Positions 1-9,043 of a stretch of 64,000 nt of DNA are shown here, one piece after another. How positions within the stretch are numbered: the first letter of the stretch is position 1; each line of letters starts with the position of its first letter. Both the position numbers and the translations under genes were made by a program. A model generated the notes under the pieces. That model saw only the letters and a list, made by a program, of their open reading frames with translations. It had not been told where the DNA came from and did not search any database. Where the stretch lies: NCBI RefSeq assembly GCF_004006235.1, contig NZ_CP034753.1:1674001-1738000 (forward strand), in the 5' to 3' direction. This stretch comes from Agromyces sp. LHK192. Its GTDB lineage: Bacteria; Actinomycetota; Actinomycetes; Actinomycetales; Microbacteriaceae.

Positions 1-594
1 CTGTCCACGCCGAGCTCGACCCGGCAGCTCGCTGACCGCCTCGCGGGCGACGCCGTCGCCCAGCTTCGCGAGCGCGGCATCGAGGTCGAGGTGGAGTTCG
101 TCGAACTCCGCGACCTCGCCCACGACATCGCGAACCAACTGCTGCTAGGCTTCGCGCCGCCGAAGCTGGAGGGGGTGCTCGAGCGGCTCACCACGGCCGA
201 CGGCCTCATCGCCGTCACGCCCATCTTCACCACGAGCTACGCCGGGCTCTTCAAGAGCTTCATCGACGTGATCGACCCGCAGGCGCTCACCGACCTGCCG
301 GTGCTCCTCGGGGCGACCGGCGGCACGCCGAGGCACTCGCTCGCGATCGACTACGCGATCCGTCCGCTGTTCACCTACCTGCACGCGATCCCGGTCACGA
401 CGGGCGTGTTCGCCGCGACGAGCGACTGGGGCGGGAACGGCGACGGGGTGCGGTCGCTGCCCGAGCGCATCTTCCGGGGAGCTGCGGAGTTCGCCGAGCT
501 CGTCGAACGCACCGACCGCTCGGAGCGCGTGATCGACCCGTTCGCCCTCGACCGGCCGGCGGGCCACCTCGTGGGCGGTCTCGCGGGGGAGTGA
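1..594 (+). CDS. NAD(P)H-dependent FMN reductase, 5' end cut by window edge
   Basis: The reading frame is open from base 1, so the true start lies outside the window; 197 residues are visible. The first visible residues (LSTPSSTRQLADRL) look like the phosphate-binding loop of a flavodoxin-fold FMN reductase. TPIFTTSYAGLFKSFID and LLGATGG are the flavin-contact segments of the CE1759-type reductases. Members transfer electrons from NAD(P)H to free or bound FMN in the cytosol. It ends in TGA just before a strong hairpin and converges on the next gene. The exact substrate cannot be read from sequence. Confidence 0.8.
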   Translation: MSTPSSTRQLADRLAGDAVAQLRERGIEVEVEFVELRDLAHDIANQLLLGFAPPKLEGVLERLTTADGLIAVTPIFTTSYAGLFKSFIDVIDPQALTDLPVLLGATGGTPRHSLAIDYAIRPLFTYLHAIPVTTGVFAATSDWGGNGDGVRSLPERIFRGAAEFAELVERTDRSERVIDPFALDRPAGHLVGGLAGE

Positions 595-632
595 CCGCGC
601 CCGGCCGGGAGGCCGAGTCGGATGATTCGCGA

Positions 633-664
633 GAGAGGCGCCCCGCACGAGCGGGGCGCCTCTC
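633..664. terminator. Bidirectional hairpin terminator
   Basis: A perfect 14-bp stem (GAGAGGCGCCCCGC / GCGGGGCGCCTCTC) closes on the loop ACGA between two convergent genes. There is no long T tract, as is usual in high-GC actinobacteria. Confidence 0.8.
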
Positions 665-706
665 GTCGAGTGAGGTGACCCTCACTCGACCAGGGTGAAT
701 GCGGAT

Positions 707-1939
707 TCACATCGGGCGGTTCATGTCCGGCACCTCGATCGGCGTCGTCGACGGCGACTGCCAGCGGTTCAGGAACGCCATCGCCAGGCCCCGGATGAAC
801 TTGTCGAACACCCAGAACGTGACCGGGAGCACCGGGATGAGCCCGTCGCGGAACTTGACGTAGATCGGCCAGCCCTCCTCGATGAGCGTCCGGGAGACCG
901 GGTCGCGGAAGAGCCCCAGCCAGTCGCCGATCTGGTCGCCCAGCTGGTAGCGCACGAACTCGTTGAGGAACCCGCGCGTGACCCCGAGGTCGATCTGCGC
1001 CGTGAGGCCCAGCAGCACCTCGGCGAGGTCCTGTCCCTCCGGTGTCCACTGCATGATGGGGTCGAGCGTCTGGGCCGCCTGCGCGTGCGCCTGGTCCCAC
1101 GTGGCCGGGATGTATTCGTCGCGGACGCCCAGGTAGTGCAGCGCGACCTGCCACGAGTGGAGGAAGGCCTCCTCCTCGGCCGCCGACATCCGCACGCCCC
1201 ACTCCTTCATCTTCTTGTGCGCGAAGGTGCCGGTGCTGTGGAACGTGACGAGGATGTCGGCGTTCGAGATCGGGATCGTCTCGTCGTGTCCGGATGCCTG
1301 CCAGTGCGGCGACTGCGGCAGCAGATGGCGGACGGCGGCGTGGACGATGCGGGTCTTGTTCGAGGTCACCTTGAACTCGCCCGACCACTCGAACGCGTTG
1401 AGGTTCGAGAGGTCGTAGCCGAACGAGAAGGTTTTGGCCGCGCGGTCCTGCATGTCAGCGCCGCCCTTCGACCAGTACACGGAGCGCGCCTCGCGGGGGA
1501 TGACGGTCGACATGATGCCGCCGCCGATGCCGTAGATGAAGAACAGGAACATCTCGGCGCGGCGGTTGAACGCGGCGGCGCGGCGCAGCTTCGACATGTC
1601 GGCCCAGTCGGGCATCTTCACGTGCTCGGCGAACCAGCCCTTCAGCGGCGCCGGCAGTCCGCTCGGCACCGGCTGCCAGTTGTTGACCCAGTTCCGCATG
1701 GCGGTGTTGACCTGCGCGGTCTGGCCGCTGGTGATGACGTTCGCCATGATCTGGTCGATCTCGTCGTCCCAGACCCACTGCGGGTCGACACCCGATCCGC
1801 TGCCGATCACGGAGCCTGCCGGCGACCACGACCACGCGCGCGGTGCCGCCGAGGCGACGCCCGGGGCGGCTGCCGCCGCGCCGGTCAGGCCCAGCGCGGC
1901 GCCGAGCGTCAGGACGGTTCGTCGGTTCAATTCGGGCAC
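707..1939 (-). CDS. Lcp/MpaB-like DUF2236 haem oxygenase, Tat-exported
   Basis: A 410-residue protein from a GTG start (VPELNRRTVLTLGAALG). Residues 1-31 are a twin-arginine signal ending ASA, so the protein is probably exported folded. The rest resembles the DUF2236 family, which includes latex clearing protein Lcp, a b-type cytochrome that cleaves polyisoprene, and the fungal MpaB oxygenase. The stretch KTRIVHAAVRHLLPQSPHW is the most Lcp-like part and should hold the haem-ligand histidine. Substrate is unknown: rubber oxygenase is one option, another isoprenoid or lipid is equally possible. It is a single gene with no pathway partners nearby. Confidence 0.72.
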   Translation of the reverse strand: MPELNRRTVLTLGAALGLTGAAAAAPGVASAAPRAWSWSPAGSVIGSGSGVDPQWVWDDEIDQIMANVITSGQTAQVNTAMRNWVNNWQPVPSGLPAPLKGWFAEHVKMPDWADMSKLRRAAAFNRRAEMFLFFIYGIGGGIMSTVIPREARSVYWSKGGADMQDRAAKTFSFGYDLSNLNAFEWSGEFKVTSNKTRIVHAAVRHLLPQSPHWQASGHDETIPISNADILVTFHSTGTFAHKKMKEWGVRMSAAEEEAFLHSWQVALHYLGVRDEYIPATWDQAHAQAAQTLDPIMQWTPEGQDLAEVLLGLTAQIDLGVTRGFLNEFVRYQLGDQIGDWLGLFRDPVSRTLIEEGWPIYVKFRDGLIPVLPVTFWVFDKFIRGLAMAFLNRWQSPSTTPIEVPDMNRPM

Positions 1940-2106
1940 GAGGCCACCTGCTTTCCCGTAGGGCGGATGGCACTCCTCCAGTGGCGCGTCATCGAGCCCG
2001 CTCCATCTGCAGTCCATCCTGCAAATGTGATTCGCCGTTAACATATTCACGATCGCCGATCGAGCGCAACCCCGAACGGGGGGTTTGCGACGAACGGTCG
2101 TCACGC

Positions 2107-2152
2107 AGGTCGGCGCGAGGCCGGAGCGAGGTCGGCGCGAGGTCGGCGCGAG
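2107..2152. repeat. Four tandem 11-bp repeats in the gap before the DUF2236 gene
   Basis: The unit AGGTCGGCGCG occurs at 2107, 2129 and 2140, with a variant (AGGCCGGAGCG) at 2118, each exactly one helical turn apart. They lie between the stop of the DedA gene and the start of the DUF2236 gene, both on the minus strand. The rest of 1940-2175 holds no gene that I can see. Confidence 0.7.
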
Positions 2153-2175
2153 CTGGGTGCGTGTCGGCAGTGCGC

Positions 2176-2775
2176 TCAGCGAGCGCGGGCGCGGCGGGCG
2201 TCGATCACGGTCACGAGCCGGTCGACGAGTAATCCCAGGATGATCGCCGCCGGCACGGAGACCACGACCGAGAGCACCGGCTGATCGCCGAGCGCCCGAC
2301 CGACGAGCGCGCCGACGAACGTGTTGAAGGCCGCCCACGCGAGGCCGGCCCCGCACGAGAGCGGAAGGTATCGACGCAGCGGCACTCGGGCTGCACCCGC
2401 CGCGAGGTTCACCGCGATGCGCGCGAACGGCACGTACCTCGCCGTGAACACGAGCACCGCGGTGCGCCGCTGCACGGTGGCCGCGGCCCGGGCGATGGCT
2501 GCGGCGACCCGGCCCTCACGTTGCCAGCGCCAGCGGTCGAGCCCGACGCGGCGCCCGATGAGGTAGCAGAGGCCGTCGCCGCAGACGGCGCCCGCGGTCG
2601 CGACGGCGACGACCGGGGCGATCGGCGGCACCCCGGTCGCCGACCAGAGCGCGCCGAGTGCGACGACCACCGTCTCGCTCGGCAGCACGACCAGGAACGC
2701 GTCGCCCACGACGAGGGCGAACAGCGCGGGCCACAACCACGGCGATGACGCCATCGCGAGCAGGGCCTCTTCCAC
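2176..2775 (-). CDS. DedA family membrane protein
   Basis: 199 residues from a GTG start (VEEALLAMASSPW). DedA hallmarks are present: PSETVVVALGAL near the N-terminus and RYVPFARIAVNLAAGAARVPLRRYL in the middle, plus several hydrophobic segments, a re-entrant pattern and a C-terminal membrane helix. DedA proteins act in the cytoplasmic membrane, and several are undecaprenyl-phosphate or phospholipid flippases. It is divergent from the glycosyltransferase gene, with 162 bp between them. The start is uncertain because no clear ribosome site precedes it; an ATG 12 codons further in is the alternative. Confidence 0.82.
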   Translation of the reverse strand: MEEALLAMASSPWLWPALFALVVGDAFLVVLPSETVVVALGALWSATGVPPIAPVVAVATAGAVCGDGLCYLIGRRVGLDRWRWQREGRVAAAIARAAATVQRRTAVLVFTARYVPFARIAVNLAAGAARVPLRRYLPLSCGAGLAWAAFNTFVGALVGRALGDQPVLSVVVSVPAAIILGLLVDRLVTVIDARRARAR

Positions 2776-2937
2776 CGCAACATCGTGAACGGCCGTGGTG
2801 AACGCGCGGCGACCGGCGGATGACGAACTCGTCGCCCGGGGAACCGCGCCGGAAGCGGGGGACAACGCCTCGTGAACACTCGACGATCGGCGCCCGGATG
2901 CGCTGCGTCGGGATCGGGCGGCCGTCACGCTGGACGC

Positions 2938-5058
2938 GTGAAGGTCGCGCTGTTCGCAGAGACGTTCCTGCCCCAGATGAACGGGGTGGTCAATTCGTTG
3001 CTCCGGGTGATCGAGCACCTGCACGCTCGTGGCGACGAGGTCCTCGTCATCGCCCCGCGTGCCGGGCGCGGCGAGCCCGATGCCACGCTGGAAGGCGTCG
3101 GGGTCCCGCCGGGAGCGGCGGCGCGGTACCTGCGCTCGGTGCCGCTGCCGGGGTATCCCGATGTCCGCCTGGCGTTCGCGTCGACCGCGCAGCTGGCTCG
3201 GGTGCTGCACGGGTTCGACGCCGACGTCGTGCATCTCGCCTCGCCGTTCGTGCTCGGGTGGCAGGGCGTGCAGGCGGCGCGCACGGTCGGCATCCCCGCG
3301 GTCGCCGTCTACCAGACGGATGTCCCCGCCTACGCGGAGCGGTACGGGCTCCCGATCGCCCGACCGGCCCTGGAACGCCACCTCATCCGTCTGCACAACC
3401 GGGCGACGCTGACGCTCGCGCCGAGTTCGGCGGCACGCGACCGGCTCGCGGGCCTGGGCGTCGAGCGCGTGCGCCCTTGGGCGCGCGGCGTCGACACCGA
3501 ACTCTTCCATCCGTCACGACGCAGCGAGTCGGTGCGTCGCGAACTGGCCCCCGACGGCGAGGTCGTCATCGGCTACGTCGGTCGGCTCGCCCCCGAGAAG
3601 CAGGTCGGCGACCTCGCCGCGTTCGCAGGGCTGCCGGGCGTGCGACTCGTCGTCGTCGGCGACGGCCCCGAGCGCGCCGCCCTCGAACGCGTGCTGCCCG
3701 GGGCGGTCTTCACCGGATTCCGGTCGGGTGTCGCGCTCGCCGAGACGGTCGCCTCCTTCGACGTGTTCGTGCACCCGGGGGAGCACGAGACGTTCTGCCA
3801 GACCGTGCAGGAGGCGCTCGCGAGCGGCGTGCCGGTGGTCGCCACCGGTCGGGGCGGCCCGGTCGACCTCGTGCAGTCGAGCCGCACCGGTTGGCTCTAC
3901 CGACCCGGCGACCTCGGCGACCTCCGGGCGCGCGTCGAGGACCTCGTCGGCGACGCGGCCAAGCGCCAGGCGTTCGGGATCGCCGCGCGCGCCTCGGTCG
4001 GGGGACGCGGCTGGGCGCGCCTCGGCGACGAGCTCGTCGGCCACTACGAGGACGCCATCGAGGGGCGGGTGACGACGGATGCCCCGCCGCGAGCGATGCC
4101 GCCGGCGACGGCGGCCTCGACCGCGACCCCGACTGCGACCCCGCCGCGCGGGACCGGCCCGGGTCGGTGCGGAGCGGCATCCGCCATCGAGTCCTCGCCC
4201 CCTCAGGTGCAGTCGAGGGACTCGTCGTCCACGCCGTATTCCCGCCGCGCCGATCCGTGGCGGCGGATGGTCGCCGTGGGCGACTCGATCACCGAGGGCC
4301 TGTGCGACGACTCGCGCACGCCGGGCGTGTACCGCGGCTGGGCCGACCGGCTCGCGATGCTCGTCGCCCTCGCCGATCCCGACGGCGCCGACCGGCTGGG
4401 GTATGCCAATCTCGCGGTGCGCAGCCGTCGGGTGCGGCACGTCGTCGGCGCCCAGCTGCCGCTCGCCCGCGAACTCGGCGCCGACCTCGTGACCGTGCTG
4501 GTCGGGGCGAACGACCTCGTGAAGGCGGCATCCGACCCGCGCGCGCTCGCGATCGAGTTGGGTCGGGCGGTCGCGGACGTCCGGGCGACCGGTCCCGATG
4601 TGCTCGTGGTGTCGGCGTTCATGCCGCGGACGCGGGGGCTCGGACGCCTGCGGGCGAGGTTCGACCGCTTCAACGCGCGCCTCGAACCCCTGGTGCGCGA
4701 GGCCGGCGCGACCTTCCTCGACGTCGCCTCGGACGAGTCGCTCATCGTCGCCGATCACTGGGCGGCGGACCGGGTGCACCTGAACTCGGCCGGTCACCGT
4801 GCCCTCGCCTACGCTGCGGCGCGGGCGCTCGGCGTTCCGGATGCCTCCGCGCTCGGCGCCCTCGACGTCGCGCTCCACGCACCCGATGCGGCATCCGACG
4901 CGCCGACGCGGGTGTCGACGCCCGTCTGGGTCGCCCGACACGCGGCGCCGTGGGTGCTGCGCCGCCTCCAGGGCCGGACCGCCGGCGATGGGCTCGTCGC
5001 GAAGCACGGTGCGCTGCAGCCCGTGATCGCGGGCAGCGGCCCGCGATCGTTGGTGTGA
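2938..5058 (+). CDS. Fusion protein: GT4 glycosyltransferase plus SGNH/GDSL hydrolase
   Basis: 706 residues from GTG (VKVALFAETFLPQMNGV). Residues 1-375 are a GT-B glycosyltransferase of family 4 (MgtA/PimB-like): an N-terminal acceptor domain, then IGYVGRLAPEKQ and the donor-site stretch HPGEHETFCQTVQEAL. Residues about 378-440 form a Pro/Ala/Thr/Ser-rich linker with no stop codon. Residues about 444-640 are an SGNH hydrolase: block I AVGDSITEG (catalytic Ser), block III VGANDL and block V DRVHLNSAGH (Asp and His). The two parts suggest attachment of a sugar to a cell-envelope lipid or glycan and removal of an acyl group in one polypeptide. Possible internal start: ATG at 4267, with no good ribosome site. 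Confidence 0.83.
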   Translation: MKVALFAETFLPQMNGVVNSLLRVIEHLHARGDEVLVIAPRAGRGEPDATLEGVGVPPGAAARYLRSVPLPGYPDVRLAFASTAQLARVLHGFDADVVHLASPFVLGWQGVQAARTVGIPAVAVYQTDVPAYAERYGLPIARPALERHLIRLHNRATLTLAPSSAARDRLAGLGVERVRPWARGVDTELFHPSRRSESVRRELAPDGEVVIGYVGRLAPEKQVGDLAAFAGLPGVRLVVVGDGPERAALERVLPGAVFTGFRSGVALAETVASFDVFVHPGEHETFCQTVQEALASGVPVVATGRGGPVDLVQSSRTGWLYRPGDLGDLRARVEDLVGDAAKRQAFGIAARASVGGRGWARLGDELVGHYEDAIEGRVTTDAPPRAMPPATAASTATPTATPPRGTGPGRCGAASAIESSPPQVQSRDSSSTPYSRRADPWRRMVAVGDSITEGLCDDSRTPGVYRGWADRLAMLVALADPDGADRLGYANLAVRSRRVRHVVGAQLPLARELGADLVTVLVGANDLVKAASDPRALAIELGRAVADVRATGPDVLVVSAFMPRTRGLGRLRARFDRFNARLEPLVREAGATFLDVASDESLIVADHWAADRVHLNSAGHRALAYAAARALGVPDASALGALDVALHAPDAASDAPTRVSTPVWVARHAAPWVLRRLQGRTAGDGLVAKHGALQPVIAGSGPRSLV

Positions 5059-5079
5059 GCCGGTCCGCCCGGTCGACGG

Positions 5080-5283
5080 TCAGTCCAGGACGAACGTGAC
5101 CTCGAGCGTGACCGACCACCCCGTGATCGTGCCGTCGGCGACCTCGACCTTCTGCTCCTTGACCCACGCGCCGCTCACATTGCGGAGCGTCTCGGTCGCC
5201 CGTGAGACGCCGGTGGACACGGCGTCCTCGAAGCTCCGATCCGAGCGCGACGTGATGGTGGTGACCCTTGCGACGGAACCCAT
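5080..5283 (-). CDS. Dodecin family flavin-binding protein
   Basis: 67 residues, preceded by AGGAGG 5 nt before the ATG. The single beta-alpha-beta-beta pattern (MGSVARVTTITSRSDRSFED...VEVADGTITGWSVTLEVTFVLD) and the length match dodecins. These form hollow dodecamers that store riboflavin, FMN or CoA in the cytosol. It stands alone, convergent with the glycosyltransferase fusion. Confidence 0.9.
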   Translation of the reverse strand: MGSVARVTTITSRSDRSFEDAVSTGVSRATETLRNVSGAWVKEQKVEVADGTITGWSVTLEVTFVLD

Positions 5284-5399
5284 GGCATCCTCCTGTCTCG
5301 AAGGCGCCGGATACCCGGCGCCGATGCCGGTTGCGAGGCCATCGTCCACCCATCTGCCGGATGCCGCGAGAGGGTTGACGCGGCCTGAATCGCCGCTGC

Positions 5400-5660
5400 C
5401 TGCTAGGCTGATTGCGGTGGTCCGTGTGACTGCCGCCCTCTTCGCGAGGGCGAAGCATCCCATATCGATCACCTCGGAGCAGGCCGGCAGGAAGCTGGTC
5501 CCCTGTGGTGGATCACCAGTCGAGGCGCCGGGCGGCGCGCGAGTGGTGGACTTCTACTGGTGGCCAGCGCAAGCGGAGACATCCTGTGCCGCTCATATCT
5601 GCCTGTTCCTGCTCCTGCGTACGAGTCGCGCCCACACGGGGTGCGACGGTAAACAAAGGA
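5400..5660 (+). promoter_or_regulatory. Structured pnp leader, probable Actino-pnp RNA motif
   Basis: The 387-bp gap 5284-5670 has no convincing gene but is rich in hairpins. The stems are GCCCTC/GAGGGC (about 5430-5450), CTGGT 5495-5499 with ACCAG 5515-5519, GCGCC/GGCGC (5525-5538), and a 9-bp stem GTCGCGCCC/GGGGTGCGAC at 5625-5648 just before the ribosome site AAAGGAGAGA. An RNA family called Actino-pnp is known in the 5' UTR of actinobacterial pnp genes, where it probably serves feedback control by RNA decay. Position and hairpin content fit, but I cannot run the covariance model. TAGGCT at 5404-5409 may be the -10; TTGACG at 5375 is 23 bp away, too far for a normal -35. Confidence 0.62.
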
Positions 5661-5670
5661 GAGAGACCTC

Positions 5671-7959
5671 TTGGAAGGTCCTGAGATCACGTTCGCCGAG
5701 ACGACCATCGACAACGGTCGCTTCGGCACCCGCACCATCCGGTTCGAGACCGGCCGCCTCGCGCAGCAGGCGCAGGGCTCGGCCGTCGCCTACATCGACG
5801 ACGAGACCATGCTGCTCTCGGCGACGAGCGTCTCGAAGCAGCCGAAGGAGCACTTCGACTTCTTCCCGCTGACCATCGACGTGGAAGAGCGCATGTACGC
5901 CGCGGGCCGCATCCCCGGCTCGTTCTTCCGCCGCGAGGGCCGCCCCTCCACCGAGGCGATCCTCACCTGCCGCCTGATCGACCGCCCGCTGCGCCCCTCG
6001 TTCGTCGAGGGCCTGCGCAACGAGGTCCAGGTCGTCGTCACCGTGCTCGCCATCGAGCCCGACGAGCTGTACGACGTCCTCGCGATCAACGCCGCGTCGC
6101 TCTCGACGCAGCTGTCCGGCCTGCCCTTCTCGGGCCCGGTCGCCGGTGTGCGCGTCGCGCTCATCGACGGCCAGTGGGTCGCGTTCCCGAAGCACACGCA
6201 GCTCGCCGACGCCGTGTTCAGCATGGTCGTCGCCGGCCGTGTCGTGACCGAGGCCGATGGCTCGCAGGACGTCGCGATCATGATGATCGAGGCCGAGGCC
6301 ACCGACAACGCGTGGGACCTCATCCAGGCCGGTGCGGTCAAGCCCGACGAGGCCGTCATCGCGCAGGGCATCGAGGCGTCGAAGCCGTTCATCAAGCAGC
6401 TCGTCGAGGCGCAGCAGCAGGTCGCGAAGACCGCCGCCAAGCCCACCGCCGACTACCCGACGTTCCCGCCCTACCAGGACGCGGTCAAGGACGCCGTCGC
6501 GGCGTTCGCGAGCGCCGAGCTCAAGGACGTCTACCAGATCGCCGGCAAGGTCGAGCGCCAGGACGCCGACGACGCCCTCAAGGCGCGCGTCAAGGAGCAC
6601 ATCGCGGCCAAGGTCGAGGCGGGCGAGCTGCCCGAGTCGGCCAACGCCGAGGTGTCCGCCGCGTACAAGTCGGTCACCAAGAAGGTCATGCGCACGCGCG
6701 TCCTCGAAGAGGGCGTCCGCATCGACGGTCGCGGCCTCGCCGACATCCGTCCGCTCGACGCCGAGGTGCAGGTCGTGCCCCGCGTGCACGGCTCGGCCAT
6801 CTTCCAGCGCGGCGAGACCCAGATCCTGGGCGTCACCACGCTGAACATGCTCAAGCTCGAGCAGCAGATCGACTCGCTGAGCCCGGTCACCAAGAAGCGC
6901 TACATGCACAACTACAACTTCCCGCCCTACTCGACGGGTGAGACGGGTCGTGTCGGTTCGCCCAAGCGCCGCGAGATCGGCCACGGCGCGCTCGCCGAGC
7001 GTGCGCTCGTGCCGGTGCTGCCCACGCGCGAGGAGTTCCCCTACGCGATCCGCCAGGTGTCCGAGGCGCTCGGCTCCAACGGCTCGACGTCGATGGGTTC
7101 GGTCTGCGCGTCGACCCTGTCGCTGCTCAACGCCGGCGTGCCGCTGCGCGCCCCGGTCGCGGGCATCGCGATGGGCCTCATCTCCGACACGATCGACGGT
7201 GAGACCCGCTACGCGGCGCTCACCGACATCCTCGGGGCCGAGGACGCGCTCGGCGACATGGACTTCAAGGTCGCCGGCACCAGCGAGTTCGTCACCGCGA
7301 TCCAGCTCGACACGAAGCTCGACGGCATCCCCGCCTCGGTGCTCGCCGGCGCGCTGACGCAGGCGAAGGACGCGCGCACGACGATCCTGCAGGTGCTGAA
7401 CGCCGCGATCGACGGTCCGGACGAGATGGCCCCGACCGCGCCGCGCGTGATCAGCATGCAGATCCCGGTCGACAAGATCGGCGAGCTGATCGGCCCGAAG
7501 GGCAAGACGATCAACGCGATCCAGGACGAGACCGGCGCCGACATCTCCATCGAGGAGGACGGCACCGTCTACATCGGCGCGACCGACGGCCCGTCGGCCG
7601 AGGCCGCCCGCGCCCAGGTGAACGCGATCGCCAACCCGACCAACCCCGAGGTCGGCGAGCAGTTCCTCGGCACGGTCGTGAAGATCGCGACCTTCGGTGC
7701 GTTCGTCTCGCTGCTGCCCGGCAAGGACGGCCTGCTGCACATCTCCGAGGTGCGCAAGCTCGCCGGCGGCAAGCGCGTCGAGAACGTCGAGGACGTGCTG
7801 GGCGTCGGCCAGAAGATCCTCGTCGAGATCACGAAGATCGACGACCGCGGCAAGCTGTCGCTCGCGCCGGTCGTCGCCGAGACCGAGTCGGCCGACACCA
7901 ACGGTCGCGAGACCGCGCCGGTGCACGCCGAGGCCCCGGCCGAGGGCGCGGAGGTCTGA
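5671..7959 (+). CDS. pnp: Polyribonucleotide nucleotidyltransferase (PNPase)
   Basis: 762 residues from TTG, supported by AAAGGAGAGA at 5655-5664. PNPase degrades RNA 3'-5' phosphorolytically in the cytosol and can also add tails. Domains in order: first RNase PH domain (about 10-220), an all-helical domain (about 240-320), the catalytic second RNase PH domain (about 330-560), a KH domain with IGPKGK (about 590-650) and an S1 domain (about 660-730) ending in an acidic tail. rpsO, the usual neighbour in many bacteria, is not directly upstream; a dodecin gene and a structured leader are. A long hairpin follows the stop. Confidence 0.98.
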   Translation: MEGPEITFAETTIDNGRFGTRTIRFETGRLAQQAQGSAVAYIDDETMLLSATSVSKQPKEHFDFFPLTIDVEERMYAAGRIPGSFFRREGRPSTEAILTCRLIDRPLRPSFVEGLRNEVQVVVTVLAIEPDELYDVLAINAASLSTQLSGLPFSGPVAGVRVALIDGQWVAFPKHTQLADAVFSMVVAGRVVTEADGSQDVAIMMIEAEATDNAWDLIQAGAVKPDEAVIAQGIEASKPFIKQLVEAQQQVAKTAAKPTADYPTFPPYQDAVKDAVAAFASAELKDVYQIAGKVERQDADDALKARVKEHIAAKVEAGELPESANAEVSAAYKSVTKKVMRTRVLEEGVRIDGRGLADIRPLDAEVQVVPRVHGSAIFQRGETQILGVTTLNMLKLEQQIDSLSPVTKKRYMHNYNFPPYSTGETGRVGSPKRREIGHGALAERALVPVLPTREEFPYAIRQVSEALGSNGSTSMGSVCASTLSLLNAGVPLRAPVAGIAMGLISDTIDGETRYAALTDILGAEDALGDMDFKVAGTSEFVTAIQLDTKLDGIPASVLAGALTQAKDARTTILQVLNAAIDGPDEMAPTAPRVISMQIPVDKIGELIGPKGKTINAIQDETGADISIEEDGTVYIGATDGPSAEAARAQVNAIANPTNPEVGEQFLGTVVKIATFGAFVSLLPGKDGLLHISEVRKLAGGKRVENVEDVLGVGQKILVEITKIDDRGKLSLAPVVAETESADTNGRETAPVHAEAPAEGAEV

Positions 7960-7990
7960 TCCTCAGCTCCTGAGCGCAGCTCCGGCACAT

Positions 7991-8037
7991 GGATGCCCCG
8001 CGCCGAACCCTTCTCGAAGGGATTCGGGCGGGGCATC
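7991..8037 (+). terminator. Terminator after pnp
   Basis: A long interrupted hairpin: GGATGCCCCGC pairs with GCGGGGCATCC, with inner pairs CCGAA/TTCGG and CTTC/GAAG. It lies 31 bp after the pnp stop. Confidence 0.82.
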
Positions 8038-8093
8038 CGTCGTTTCGGCGTGGTTGCGCCGCGGGGTCGGCGAATGACGCCGGCGTCGCCGGA

Positions 8094-8303
8094 TCACCGC
8101 GGCTGGAACACCGCGCTGCGCAGCAGCGCGTCGCGCTCTCCCAGGGCTCGTTCGGCGGCGGCGCGGGCCTCGATGCGGCTGAGCTGTCGATCGCGGTCGC
8201 CGAGCCGGCGCGACCTGCGGATGCCCCATCCGGCGAGTCCGAGTCCGGTGCGGACGGCGGCGCCGGCGAGGAACCCGGTTCCGGGGTTGATGGTGGCGGT
8301 CAT
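8094..8303 (-). CDS. Small uncharacterised protein, 69 residues
   Basis: The ATG at 8303 overlaps the TGA of the upstream regulator (ATGA), which implies translational coupling; GGGAG precedes it. Residues 1-27 are Gly/Ala-rich and weakly hydrophobic (GFLAGAAVRTGLGLAGWGI), possibly one membrane segment. Residues 28-69 are a highly charged, probably helical tail (RRSRRLGDRDRQLSRIEAR). I do not recognise a family. Coupling to the winged-helix regulator suggests the two act together or are co-controlled. Confidence 0.66.
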   Translation of the reverse strand: MTATINPGTGFLAGAAVRTGLGLAGWGIRRSRRLGDRDRQLSRIEARAAAERALGERDALLRSAVFQPR

Positions 8304-9037
8304 GATGTCGTGCTCCCTTCGGGACGTGCGGTCGGCGGTGCCGCGGTCGGCGGTGCGTCGGTCGGCGGTGCCTCGGTCGGTGGTGCCGCGGTCGGTGCTG
8401 CCTCGGTCGGTTCGCCGCGGATGAGCGGGAATGCGTTGACGTGGATCTGCACGGGGTAGGCGCCCGCGGTCGGCGTGCGCTTGTACGCGTCGATGTAGCG
8501 CATGAGCACCTCGTCGATGTCGTGCACGAGTGCGGCGAGCTGTGCGGGCGTGAGCCGGATGTTGATCGTGTCGGTCGTGGCGACGTCGTGCCATTCGTCG
8601 CCGAACACCGCGTCGCCCTCGGAGAGGAACTCGCGGAGGTTCCGGTCGCGGGAGCGGAACCACTCGTCTTCGATGAGCTTCACGGCGAGGCGTTCGGCGC
8701 TGCCCGCGGCCAGCGTCCTGGTGTCGGGGGTGGCGACCGAGCCGGGCGTGCGCTCCCACCAGCGTTCGCGGCCCTTGCCGCGCGTGGTGTCCTCGCGCAC
8801 GAGGCCGGCCTTCTCGAGCTGGCGCAGGTGGTAGCTCGTCGCACCGCTCGATTCACCCAGTCGCTCGCCGAGGCCCGAGGCCGTGAGCGGCCCGTACATC
8901 GAGATCTCGTCGTAGATCCGCACGCGCAACGGGTGGGCGAGCGATTTCAGGCTCGCCGACGGCAGCACGTGGTCGATGAGCGGGTGGCGGGTGCTGCTCG
9001 GCTCCGCGGTGAGGTCCGGTGGTTCACGCCTGGTCAT
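8300..9037 (-). CDS. ArsR-like winged-helix transcriptional regulator with Pro/Thr-rich tail
   Basis: 245 residues, ATG start, probably on a leaderless transcript. Residues about 28-90 are a winged helix of the ArsR type (LKSLAHPLRVRIYDEI, then ASGLGERLGESSGATSYHLR as the recognition region, then a basic wing GKGRERWW). Residues 90-205 form a helical, acidic C-terminal domain of unknown ligand, with no cysteine cluster for metal binding. Residues about 210-240 are a low-complexity APPT-type tail encoded by 15-bp repeats. The promoter is full of TTGCAA repeats, so autoregulation is likely. Confidence 0.82.
   Translation of the reverse strand: MTRREPPDLTAEPSSTRHPLIDHVLPSASLKSLAHPLRVRIYDEISMYGPLTASGLGERLGESSGATSYHLRQLEKAGLVREDTTRGKGRERWWERTPGSVATPDTRTLAAGSAERLAVKLIEDEWFRSRDRNLREFLSEGDAVFGDEWHDVATTDTINIRLTPAQLAALVHDIDEVLMRYIDAYKRTPTAGAYPVQIHVNAFPLIRGEPTEAAPTAAPPTEAPPTDAPPTAAPPTARPEGSTTS
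8328..8417. repeat. 15-bp tandem repeats in the regulator's C-terminus
   Basis: About six 15-bp units of the type GCGGTCGGCGGTGCC, decaying toward 8417. On the minus strand they encode the pentapeptide series APPTE/APPTD/APPTA. The unit is a multiple of three, so copy-number change would keep the frame. Confidence 0.8.
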
Positions 9038-9043
9038 GATGCA

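Noticed and set aside
2013..2050. A CRP-like or TetR-like site (GTGAAT...GTTAAC) before the DUF2236 gene
   Set aside because: The spacing differs from both a CRP site and the 16-bp TetR operator, and the match is only partial.
2820..5099. A plus-strand 759-codon frame over the glycosyltransferase fusion
   Set aside because: Frame-shifted shadow with extreme arginine content; the alternative frame has complete GT and SGNH motifs.
5375..5409. TTGACG and TAGGCT as a standard pnp promoter
   Set aside because: The 23-bp spacer is too long for a vegetative promoter; only the -10 is considered.
5593..7926. A minus-strand 777-codon frame opposite pnp
   Set aside because: Composed of Asp/Arg/Leu/Val repeats produced by reading codons for the PNPase backwards; no family resemblance.
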